From: Planctomycetales bacterium
GTDB taxonomy: Bacteria; Planctomycetota; Planctomycetia; Gemmatales; Gemmataceae
Assembly (NCBI GenBank): GCA_020054355.1
Contig: JAGVLI010000796.1
Location: 1 to 19,377, forward strand
DNA: 19,377 bases
Direction: 5' to 3'
How positions within the stretch are numbered: the first letter of the stretch is position 1; every line of letters begins with the position of its first letter. Made by a program: the position numbers and the translations under genes. The notes beneath the pieces are model-generated. The model saw only the letters and a program-made list of their open reading frames with translations, searched no databases and was not told the DNA's origin. Shown here in pieces: positions 14,007 to 19,377 of this stretch.

Positions 14007-15104
14007 TCACCCTTTCGAGCCGCTGGTCGGCAGCAGGCGGGCCGAGTTCAGGATGAACGCCAGTTCCGACGAAACGTGGATGAAAGCGGCGAGCAGGGGA
14101 TTCAGCAACCCGAAAGCCGCCAGTCCCATGCCCAGGCTATCGACCAGGAGCGTCCCGGCGAAGTTGAACCAGATGATGCCCCGGCAACGCCGGGCCAACC
14201 GCACCGTCTCCACGAACTTGAGCAGGTCGTTGCCGAGCAGGACGACATCGGCGCTCTCACGGGCCACGTCGGTCCCCGACCCCATCGCCACGCCGACGTT
14301 CGCCTGGGTCAATGCCGGGGCGTCGTTGATGCCGTCCCCGAGCATGACGACCTTCCGCCCCTCAAACAAGAGGGTCTTGATGCGATCCACCTTCTGGTTC
14401 GGGAGCAGTTCGGCCTCCACTCGATCGAGGCCCAACTGCCGGCCCACGGCCTGGGCGATGGTCCAGGCATCGCCGGTGAGAAGGATCGTTCGCAACCCCA
14501 TCCGGCGCAGAGAACCGATGGCTTGGACCGCCTCGGGGCGCAAGGCGTCTGCGATCCGAAGGGAGCCGAGCAGGCGACCCCCTCGGGCCACCAGCACTTC
14601 GGAAGCCTGACCCGACCCGGCACCGATCCCGTCCAGGTCCAGCCGATGGTCGCCCAGCAGCCCCCGATTGCCGACGACGACTTCTGCGCCGTCCACCGAA
14701 CAGGTGATGCCTTTGCCCGGCACATACTCGAACTGCTGGGGGTCAGGGACATGCAGCCCCATGGCCGCCGCCGTCTGCACGACGGCCTGGGCCAATGGGT
14801 GTTCCGAGGAGCGTTCCGCAATGGCAGCAGCCTCCACCACCTGCTCGGGGGTCACGCCAGGGCCGGGCCGAATGCCGGTCACTTGCGGCGTGCCCAGGGT
14901 CAAGGTGCCGGTCTTGTCCAGCACGATGGTGTCCACGGTGCCGAGCGTTTCCAGGTGCAGACCACCCTTGATAATGGCACCCAGCCGAGCGGCCCGGCCT
15001 ATCGCTCCCAGGACCGCCAGCGGCGTCCCGGCGGCGATGCCGCACGCCCCGGCCACGATGACCGCGGAGATGGTGGAGCGCACGTCCTGGGTGGCTGTGA
15101 CCAA
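14007..15104 (-). pseudogene. heavy-metal P-type ATPase, N-terminal half missing
   Basis: Clear homology starts near TQDVRSTISAVIVAGACGIA, the fourth core membrane helix, where the ion motif is GAC in place of the usual CPC. Then come DKTGTLT (phosphorylation Asp), SSEHPLA (the HP motif of P1B pumps), VVGNRGLLG, LLTGDAWTIAQ, VVMLGDGINDAPALTQ, and a final membrane pair with HVSSELAFILNSARLLP. Metal-binding domain, earlier helices and the TGE actuator domain are all absent. The open frame continues to GTG 15224 but those 40 residues look random. A pump lacking the actuator cannot cycle, so this is probably a relic. Confidence 0.85.
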
Positions 15105-15414
15105 AGGGACCCCGGCAGGCGGCGATGATCTTGCGGAGAAGGATTCGGGCCGGGCATGGCGTGACCTTGGCTGGCTGACGAAGTTGCTACATCCAATGGT
15201 CCAGTCGGTACGAGGAGTTGGCAAGTTCTGTGCCGGGCAGGGACGGAAGCCGTGTGGCCCGAGTTTTCACGGGCCGCTGCGAACAGTGGTTGTCGAGCAG
15301 GCAGCCGGATCGACCTGAGAGACAGTAGGCGGCGATCCCCATCGAGTGCCAGGTCGCACACTCCCGGCGCCAAACCGCACAGCCCGGAGCAGGAATGTTC
15401 TCCAGAAAAGCTGC
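15105..15414. other. gene-free stretch between the ATPase relic and the ArsR promoter
   Basis: Open frames exist on both strands (for example a minus-strand frame from 15478), but their third positions are not GC-biased as in real genes here, and I recognise no family. It may contain degraded sequence left after loss of the front of the ATPase. No repeat, tRNA or insertion-sequence end was found. Confidence 0.5.
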
Positions 15415-15442
15415 TTGATATGTCGTAATGTTCCGATATAAT
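15415..15442 (+). promoter_or_regulatory. sigma70-type promoter of the sulfur-operon ArsR gene
   Basis: TTGATA at 15415-15420 and a perfect TATAAT at 15437-15442 are separated by 16 bp. The start codon is at 15462, with AGGAGG at 15451-15456. This is the best consensus promoter in the window. The spacer contains the operator-like core TCGTAATGT, so regulator binding would block RNA polymerase. Confidence 0.75.
15417..15440. promoter_or_regulatory. candidate ArsR operator 1
   Basis: The sequence around 15417-15440 has imperfect dyad symmetry (ATATGTCG left, CCGATATA right) about an AT-rich centre and contains TCGTAATGT at 15423-15431. The same nine bases recur at 15811-15819, after the regulator gene. 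Its place between -35 and -10 is typical for autorepression by ArsR-family proteins. Confidence 0.6.
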
Positions 15443-15461
15443 TGAGTGTGAGGAGGCCGAG

Positions 15462-15791
15462 ATGACTGCTCGAACCAAGCCGCCGAAGGTGGCGGGATTG
15501 ACGCCGCTGGACGCTCTGGAGCAGGCAGCCGAGTGTCTGAAGACCCTGGCCCACCCGCACCGCCTGCGGATGGTGCAGATGCTCCTGCGGGGCCGCTACA
15601 CGGTGGGGGAACTGGCCGAGGCGTGTGGCATCCCCAGCCACATGGCCTCCGAACACCTGCGGCTCATGCAGCGCTGCGGCCTGCTCGCTGCGGAAAAAGT
15701 GGGCCGCAAGGCGTACTACCAGATCGCTGAGCCGCACCTGGCGAACATCATGGCGTGTGTCGAGGCCCGTTTCGGCGGGGGCAAAGGCTGA
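15462..15791 (+). CDS. ArsR-family regulator, probable thiol/persulfide sensor
   Basis: The 109-residue product is a compact ArsR winged helix: ECLKTLAHPHRLRMVQMLLR at 24-43, YTVGELAEACGIPSHMASEH at 46-65 (recognition helix), wing AAEKVGRKAYYQI at 76-88. It lacks the ELCVCDL metal motif. Cysteines are at 25, 55, 72 and 99. Cys55 and Cys99 lie in helix 3 and the last helix, recalling the redox pair of the persulfide sensors SqrR/BigR. It precedes, on the same strand, rhodanese and CoA-disulfide reductase genes, as BigR-type regulators do. A metal or arsenite sensor is the alternative. AGGAGG precedes the ATG. Confidence 0.85.
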   Translation: MTARTKPPKVAGLTPLDALEQAAECLKTLAHPHRLRMVQMLLRGRYTVGELAEACGIPSHMASEHLRLMQRCGLLAAEKVGRKAYYQIAEPHLANIMACVEARFGGGKG

Positions 15792-15802
15792 TTTCTTTTT
15801 CC

Positions 15803-15829
15803 AGTAAATATCGTAATGTCGAGATTATT
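15803..15829. promoter_or_regulatory. candidate ArsR operator 2, upstream of the sulfur genes
   Basis: AATATCG (15807-15813) and CGAGATT (15820-15826) are inverted with one mismatch around TAATGT. The core TCGTAATGT matches operator 1. It begins 12 bases after the regulator stop and about 50 bases before the peptide gene, suggesting an internal regulated promoter. No strong -35/-10 pair was recognised there. Confidence 0.55.
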
Positions 15830-15877
15830 CAACCTGTGATACCCAACCAACTGTTAGCACGAAGAGGAGGCCGAACG

Positions 15878-15964
15878 ATGGAGTTGCTCATCTTCTTGGG
15901 AGTATTCGTCCTCTGGCTTGTTCTCCAGGCATGGGTTTTGCCACGCCTGGGAGTCCGGACCTGA
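15878..15964 (+). CDS. 28-residue single-pass membrane peptide
   Basis: ATG 15878 follows GGAGG by 8 bases. The peptide is one hydrophobic helix (LLIFLGVFVLWLVLQAWVLP) with a short basic C-terminal tail (RLGVRT). The good ribosome binding site, the position between two regulated genes and a well-formed membrane helix argue for a real gene. I know no characterised homologue. It could assist the membrane rhodanese encoded 101 bases downstream, or act as a leader whose translation controls the hairpin that starts at its stop codon. Confidence 0.6.
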   Translation: MELLIFLGVFVLWLVLQAWVLPRLGVRT

Positions 15965-16009
15965 CTGAGCGGCGCCTGCGGGCCGAGTTCGGCCCGTGCC
16001 AAGTCAGGT
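15959..16009 (+). promoter_or_regulatory. nested hairpin at the stop of the membrane peptide gene
   Basis: ACCTGACT (15959-15966) pairs with AGTCAGGT (16002-16009), and inside it CGGGCCGA (15979-15986) pairs perfectly with TCGGCCCG (15989-15996). The outer left arm contains the peptide stop codon TGA. There is no T-run, so a simple intrinsic terminator is unlikely; an RNA-stabilising or translation-responsive element, or a DNA palindrome for a protein, are options. Confidence 0.5.
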
Positions 16010-16065
16010 TCGATGCCACTGACCACGGACAATGGTGAACAGGACAGCGAGGAAAGGAGATCGCC

Positions 16066-16641
16066 ATGAGCATCTTGACTATTGCCCCCCAGCAGCTTGC
16101 CCAACTTGCCAGGGACGGCAAGCCCATCGACCTGATCGACGTGCGCACGCCGGTGGAGTTCCAAGAGGTCCACGTCGCCCAGGCTCGCAACATTCCCCTG
16201 GACCGACTCGACCCGGCGGCGATCATGCAAGCCCGTAACGGCTCACGGCAAGAACCGCTGTACGTCATCTGCCGTTCGGGCAGCCGGGGCCGACAGGCGT
16301 GCGAGAAGTTTGTTGCCGCCGGTTTCGCCAACGTCGTCAACGTCGAAGGCGGCACCTTGGCCTGCGTCGAAGCGGGCCTGCCAGTCGTGCGAGGCAAGAA
16401 GACGATCTCCCTCGAACGGCAGGTGCGCATCGCGGCGGGGTCGCTGGTGCTGCTGGGCGTCCTGCTCGGCTGGATCGTCCACCCCGCACTTGCGGGTCTA
16501 GCGGCGTTCGTTGGGGCGGGGCTGATTTTCGCCGGCATCACCGACACCTGTGGTATGGGTCTGCTGTTGGCCCGGATGCCTTGGAATCAGGTCAAGAACG
16601 CCCCGGCGTCGTGCTTTGCGACGAAGGAGGTCGGCTCATGA
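16066..16641 (+). CDS. membrane rhodanese (YgaP-like), single rhodanese domain plus TM hairpin
   Basis: The 191-residue product has one rhodanese domain: PIDLIDVRTPVEFQEVHVAQ at 20-39, active-site loop CRSGSRGRQA with Cys69, and NVVNVEGGTLACVEAGLPV at 89-107. Two membrane helices follow (123-140 and 141-158), then TDTCGMGLLLARMPWN, as in YgaP and DUF2892 rhodaneses. The domain faces the cytoplasm in YgaP and takes up sulfane sulfur on the loop Cys. GAAAGGAG precedes the ATG. The stop overlaps the next start (ATGA), coupling it to the CoA-disulfide reductase. Confidence 0.9.
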   Translation: MSILTIAPQQLAQLARDGKPIDLIDVRTPVEFQEVHVAQARNIPLDRLDPAAIMQARNGSRQEPLYVICRSGSRGRQACEKFVAAGFANVVNVEGGTLACVEAGLPVVRGKKTISLERQVRIAAGSLVLLGVLLGWIVHPALAGLAAFVGAGLIFAGITDTCGMGLLLARMPWNQVKNAPASCFATKEVGS

Positions 16642-18338
16642 AACTGCTCATCGTCGGCGGCGTGGCCGGCGGCGCCTCCGCAGCGGCCCGTGCCCGCCGC
16701 CTTTCCGAAGACGCCCAGATCATCCTGTTCGAGCGGGGGCCGGAGGTGTCCTTCGCCAACTGCGGCCTGCCCTACTACCTCGGTGGGGAAATCGCCGAGC
16801 GAGACAAGCTGCTGGTCGTGACCCCGGAGCGTTTGCAGTCCCGACTGAACCTGGATGTTCGAGTGCGCACCACGGTGCAGGCCATCGACCGATCAGCGAA
16901 GAAGCTCCGAGTCCGTGACCTCGTTTCGGGACGAGAGTACGAGGAACCTTACGACAAGCTCATCCTGGCGCCGGGAGCGGCGCCGCTGCGGCCTCCGATC
17001 CCTGGCATCGACCTGCCCGGCGTCTTCACCTTGCGCAACTTGCAGGACATGGACCGCATCCAGGAACGGCTTGGCCGAGGCGTGCGCCAGGCCGCGATCG
17101 TGGGCGCCGGCTTCATCGGCCTGGAACTGGTCGAGAATTTCGTGCACCGAGGCATCGCCACCACGGTGTTCGAGTTGCAGGATCAAGTGCTGCCACCCTT
17201 CGACAAGGAGATGACCACGCCGATTGCCGAACACCTGGCAGCCCAAGGCGTGACTTTGCTGCTCGGCCAATCCGCCGAGGGCTTCGAGCCGGCGCCTGAT
17301 GGTCTACTGGTGAAGTTGAAGTCCGGGCAGCGTTTGGCGGCGCAACTGGTCATCCTGGGCGTCGGCGTGCGCCCCGAGAACAAGCTGGCCGTGGACGCCG
17401 GCCTGGCGGTGGGGCCTCGGGGCGGCATCCGGGTCAACGCGCATCTCCAGACGAGTGACCCGGAAATCTACGCCGTGGGGGACGCCATCGAGGTCAAGGA
17501 CTTCGTGACCGGCGAGCCGGCACAGGTGCCCTTGGCGGGTCCGGCCAACCGCCAGGGCCGCATCGCCGCCGATCACATCTTTGGGCGCCCTGCTCGTTAC
17601 CGGGGAACGCAAGGCACCGCCATCGTGCGGGTGTTCGAGCGCACGGCAGCGCTGACCGGGGCTTCGGAAAAAATCCTGCGGCGTGCCAACCGGCCCTACC
17701 GCAAGGTCTACGTCCACCCGACGCACCACGCCGGCTACTACCCCGGCGCCGAGCCGATGACGCTCAAACTGCTCTTCGACCCCCAGAGCGGCGAAATTCT
17801 GGGGGCCCAGGCGTTAGGCGGCGCCGGCGTGGACAAGCGCATTGACGTGCTGGCCGTGGCGATCCAGGCCGGCATGACCGTCTTCGACCTGGAGGAGATG
17901 GAGTTGGCCTACTCGCCGCAGTACGGCTCGGCCAAAGACCCCATCAACATGGCCGGCTTTGTCGCCAGCGGCTTGCTGCGGGACGACCACCCCCAGGTCG
18001 ATGTCGAGGCCGTGCTGACTGCTCCAGCCAGTGAGCGTCCGTTCTTGCTCGACGTGCGCACGCCGCAGGAGTTCGCCGCCGGGCACATACCGGAGGCCGT
18101 GAACATCCCGGTGGACGAACTGCGCTCCCGCCAGGGAGAAATCCCACCCAATCGGGACATCACCGTGTACTGCCAGGTCGGCCAGCGAGGCTACCTGGCG
18201 ACCCGGATATTGCGCCAGGCCGGGTTGCGGGTAGCGAACATCGGCGGCGGCTACCTGACGTATCGACTCTGGTATCCGCACGCCAATGGCAGCACGGGAG
18301 GCATCGAGTCATCCAGGAGCAGAGGGAAGCAGCCATGA
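16638..18338 (+). CDS. CoA-disulfide reductase with C-terminal rhodanese domain (CoADR-Rhd)
   Basis: The 566-residue flavoprotein has FAD motif VGGVAGGASAAARAR at 6-20, active-site Cys42 in SFANCGLPYYLGG, NAD(P)H motif AIVGAGFIGLE at 153-163, YAVGDAIE at 278-285, and the CoADR C-terminal motif AYSPQYGSAKDPINMAG at 424-440. Residues ~455-550 are a rhodanese domain (LLDVRTPQEFAAGHIPEAVN) with Cys512 in CQVGQRG. Known relatives reduce CoA disulfide, CoA persulfide or polysulfide with NAD(P)H. With the upstream rhodanese this suggests passing of sulfane sulfur to the reductase with release of sulfide. Both catalytic cysteines are present and length is normal. Its start and stop both overlap neighbours by 4 bases. 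Confidence 0.93.
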   Translation: MKLLIVGGVAGGASAAARARRLSEDAQIILFERGPEVSFANCGLPYYLGGEIAERDKLLVVTPERLQSRLNLDVRVRTTVQAIDRSAKKLRVRDLVSGREYEEPYDKLILAPGAAPLRPPIPGIDLPGVFTLRNLQDMDRIQERLGRGVRQAAIVGAGFIGLELVENFVHRGIATTVFELQDQVLPPFDKEMTTPIAEHLAAQGVTLLLGQSAEGFEPAPDGLLVKLKSGQRLAAQLVILGVGVRPENKLAVDAGLAVGPRGGIRVNAHLQTSDPEIYAVGDAIEVKDFVTGEPAQVPLAGPANRQGRIAADHIFGRPARYRGTQGTAIVRVFERTAALTGASEKILRRANRPYRKVYVHPTHHAGYYPGAEPMTLKLLFDPQSGEILGAQALGGAGVDKRIDVLAVAIQAGMTVFDLEEMELAYSPQYGSAKDPINMAGFVASGLLRDDHPQVDVEAVLTAPASERPFLLDVRTPQEFAAGHIPEAVNIPVDELRSRQGEIPPNRDITVYCQVGQRGYLATRILRQAGLRVANIGGGYLTYRLWYPHANGSTGGIESSRSRGKQP

Positions 18339-18643
18339 AAACGGCACTGGTCCGGCAAGTGGTCCTTTGGGGCCTGGCCGGCTCGGTCTACGGGGCGGGC
18401 CTGGGCGCCTGGCTCCAGGGAATGGACCGAGTGGTGTTCGGCGCCGTCGTTGGCCTCGGGGTTGGATTGCCGTGCGGCCTCGTGGACACGTTGTTCAATC
18501 GAGCCATTGCCTGGGCCGTGCGGCACACGTCCAGCCGGATGAGCGCCGGGATCGCCGGGGCCATGATTGCCACGGGGATCAGCGGGGCGATGACCCTGCT
18601 GATCCTGGGGTCCGTGGGCTGGGTGGGCGGTTGCTGGGGCTGA
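18335..18643 (+). CDS. Gly-rich small membrane protein, possibly cut short by an in-frame TGA
   Basis: The 102-residue product has four hydrophobic segments rich in Gly (VVLWGLAGSVYGAGLGAWL, VVFGAVVGLGVGLPCGLV, SAGIAGAMIATGISGAM, TLLILGSVGWVGGCWG). After the TGA at 18641-18643 the same frame continues with GTG and 38 more codons (AGAIGAMVLVPVMAVAGAAT) to TGA 18763, in the same style. The original protein was probably about 142 residues. The pattern resembles the membrane part of the large protein at 1257-2570. The start overlaps the CoADR-Rhd stop. A role in transporting or anchoring sulfur-handling partners is possible but unproven. Confidence 0.65.
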   Translation: MKTALVRQVVLWGLAGSVYGAGLGAWLQGMDRVVFGAVVGLGVGLPCGLVDTLFNRAIAWAVRHTSSRMSAGIAGAMIATGISGAMTLLILGSVGWVGGCWG

Positions 18644-18794
18644 GTGCGGAAGGCGGGGGCCATCGGTGCGATGGTCCTGGTCCCGGTCATGGCGGTGGCC
18701 GGTGCGGCAACAGCGATCAGAACTCTTTCCTTCCAGGAAAAGTCCCCTCGCTCCACGCCCTGAACGATCTAGCCGACAGCGCCTTCGCCAGCAC

Positions 18795-18823
18795 TTGACG
18801 ACCCAGGCGGTTGGCGATAGTAT
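18795..18823 (+). promoter_or_regulatory. promoter of the arsenic-type arsR
   Basis: TTGACG (18795-18800) and TAGTAT (18818-18823) are 17 bp apart, each close to the sigma70 consensus. Transcription should start near 18830, only about 8 bases before the ATG at 18838, and no Shine-Dalgarno is visible, so the message is leaderless or nearly so. The 16-bp palindrome overlaps the -10 and the start site. Confidence 0.6.
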
Positions 18824-18837
18824 TCGCCTAAGCGAAT
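18822..18837. promoter_or_regulatory. ArsR operator, arsR copy
   Basis: ATTCGCctaaGCGAAT is a perfect palindrome of 6-base arms with a 4-base centre. It touches the start codon of the regulator on its right and covers the -10 on its left. The same arms recur before arsM at 19212-19227. Confidence 0.85.
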
Positions 18838-19191
18838 ATGCTGACCGAACACAAAGCCATCCCCGTGCCCGCCGTCTTCCGAGCGCTGTCGGACCCGACC
18901 CGGCTGCGCATCCTCCACCTGCTGCAAGGCGGCGAACTGTGCGTCTGTGATCTGGTGGACATCCTCGACGTTCCCCAGCCCACGGCGTCCCGGCACCTGG
19001 CTTACCTGCGGAAGACCGGCCTCGTCCTGACCCGCAAGGAGGGCCACTGGAACTACTACCGCCTCGCCCCGGCCCGCCGGCCCTTCTTCGAGAAGCTGCG
19101 GGCCTGTCTGGCGGTTTGTCGCCAGGAGTTTCCCCAAATGGCCGAGGACAAGGAAAAACTCCAGCAGAAGGGCAAGACCTGCTGCGAGTAG
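18838..19191 (+). CDS. arsR: ArsR-family arsenic-type metalloregulator
   Basis: The 117-residue product has FRALSDPTRLRILHLLQGG at 14-32, the metal-binding helix motif ELCVCDLVDIL at 33-43 (Cys35, Cys37), recognition helix DVPQPTASRHLAYLRKTGLV at 44-63, and wing KEGHWNYYRL. The CVCDL motif is the As(III)/Sb(III) site of classic ArsR repressors. Extra cysteines at 90, 94, 115 and 116 could add a third ligand or a second site. It represses from operators at 18822 and 19212 and is followed by arsM, which fits arsenite-induced methylation. The ATG abuts the operator; GTG 18865 is possible but would remove part of the first helix. Confidence 0.9.
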   Translation: MLTEHKAIPVPAVFRALSDPTRLRILHLLQGGELCVCDLVDILDVPQPTASRHLAYLRKTGLVLTRKEGHWNYYRLAPARRPFFEKLRACLAVCRQEFPQMAEDKEKLQQKGKTCCE

Positions 19192-19199
19192 CTTTTTTT
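19192..19199 (+). terminator. weak T-run after arsR
   Basis: A run of T (19193-19199) follows directly after the arsR stop. The preceding GCTGCGAGTAGC can form only a 3-4 bp stem, so termination here is doubtful. Confidence 0.2.
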
Positions 19200-19211
19200 C
19201 GTCACACAAAC

Positions 19212-19227
19212 ATTCGCTTGAGCGAAT
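19212..19227. promoter_or_regulatory. ArsR operator, arsM copy
   Basis: ATTCGCttgaGCGAAT has the same arms as the site before arsR with a different 4-base centre. It is followed immediately by TATAAC (19227-19232), a plausible -10 element, so binding would overlap a promoter for arsM. A good -35 was not found. Confidence 0.85.
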
Positions 19228-19247
19228 ATAACGGAGGAACCGTACCC

Positions 19248-19377
19248 ATGTCCGACACGATTCAACAGGCCGTTCAAGCCATGTACGGCGCCGTGGCAGG
19301 CAGCGGTCTCTCCAGCGACCATCCGGGCGCCCGTGCCGTGGCCGAAGCCTTCGGGTACACGCCGGAGCAACTGGCAG
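19248..19377 (+). CDS. arsM: arsenite methyltransferase N-terminus (partial)
   Basis: The 43 residues visible (IQQAVQAMYGAVAGSGLSS then AEAFGYTPEQLA) match the start of ArsM arsenite S-adenosylmethyltransferases, where V-x-x-x-Y-G-x-V-A and R-x-V-A-E-A-F-G-Y-x-x-E-x-L are conserved. These enzymes methylate As(III) to methylated arsenicals. The catalytic cysteines and SAM domain lie beyond the window, so activity cannot be judged. GGAGG is 10 bases before the ATG. The operator and the arsR gene upstream complete a normal arsenic-responsive unit. Confidence 0.8.
   Translation, partial: MSDTIQQAVQAMYGAVAGSGLSSDHPGARAVAEAFGYTPEQLA

Noticed and set aside
15105..15224. N-terminal extension of the P-type ATPase frame to GTG 15224
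   Set aside because: The 40 added residues do not resemble any P-type ATPase region; they are run-out sequence past a junction.
14999..15478. Minus-strand open frame of 159 codons spanning the ArsR promoter
   Set aside because: Third positions are not GC-biased, no family is recognised, and it would run through a good opposing promoter and the ATPase relic.
15841..15858. ACCCAAC followed by GTTAGCA, also attC-like
   Set aside because: The second core does not fit GTTRRRY and the spacing is far too short for an attC.
18641..18643. TGA read as an amino acid (recoded genetic code or selenocysteine)
   Set aside because: TGA ends many other genes here and no selenocysteine insertion element was recognised; nonsense mutation is simpler.

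Overview
The window is high-GC bacterial DNA with dense, mostly short operons and many GTG starts. Several families (a modified ADP-ribosylglycohydrolase, an ST7-like TPR protein, small SEC-C proteins, large Gly-rich membrane proteins, a cytochrome c-rhodanese fusion) suggest a planctomycete of the Gemmata type. That assignment comes from memory of these families and was not tested by a search. I saw no tRNA, rRNA, CRISPR array or intact transposase.

Layout. Bases 1-75 are the tail of an unidentified gene. From 118 to 2570 a minus-strand operon holds a large Gly-rich membrane protein, a conserved hypothetical, and a decayed ADP-ribosylglycohydrolase joined to a PH-domain-like remnant. Facing it, from 2732, is a plus-strand operon: ST7-like TPR protein, two-TM protein, frameshifted SEC-C protein, 85-residue protein, and a 25-codon stub of an adenosine-specific kinase. 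The whole divergent spacer between these operons is present twice as a perfect 74-bp tandem repeat. Bases 6196-7666 carry a SnoaL-like protein and an O-methyltransferase (minus). Bases 7838-9309 carry a secreted CE1/PHB-depolymerase-like esterase and an isoprenylcysteine-type methyltransferase (plus). Bases 9290-11336 form a patch of small genes: a GIY-YIG remnant, a Cys-rich peptide, several hypotheticals and a GNAT acetyltransferase. Next come a C-terminally truncated cytochrome c-rhodanese fusion (minus) and a PadR regulator coupled to a CaCA-type cation exchanger (plus), followed by the back half of a heavy-metal P-type ATPase (minus).

The last 4 kb is the most coherent part. An ArsR-family regulator with four cysteines has a near-consensus promoter whose spacer holds an operator-like element. 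A second copy of the element core lies before the next genes: a 28-residue membrane peptide, a YgaP-like membrane rhodanese, a CoA-disulfide reductase with a C-terminal rhodanese, and a Gly-rich membrane protein interrupted by an in-frame TGA. This reads as a persulfide/sulfane-sulfur sensing and handling operon. It is followed by an arsenic module: an ArsR with the CVCDL metal-binding motif and the start of arsM, each preceded by the same perfect 16-bp palindrome.

A recurring theme is gene truncation: at least six genes are cut at sharp junctions. The window therefore looks like an accessory region shaped by repeated deletion and recombination, with the sulfur and arsenic operons at its intact right edge.
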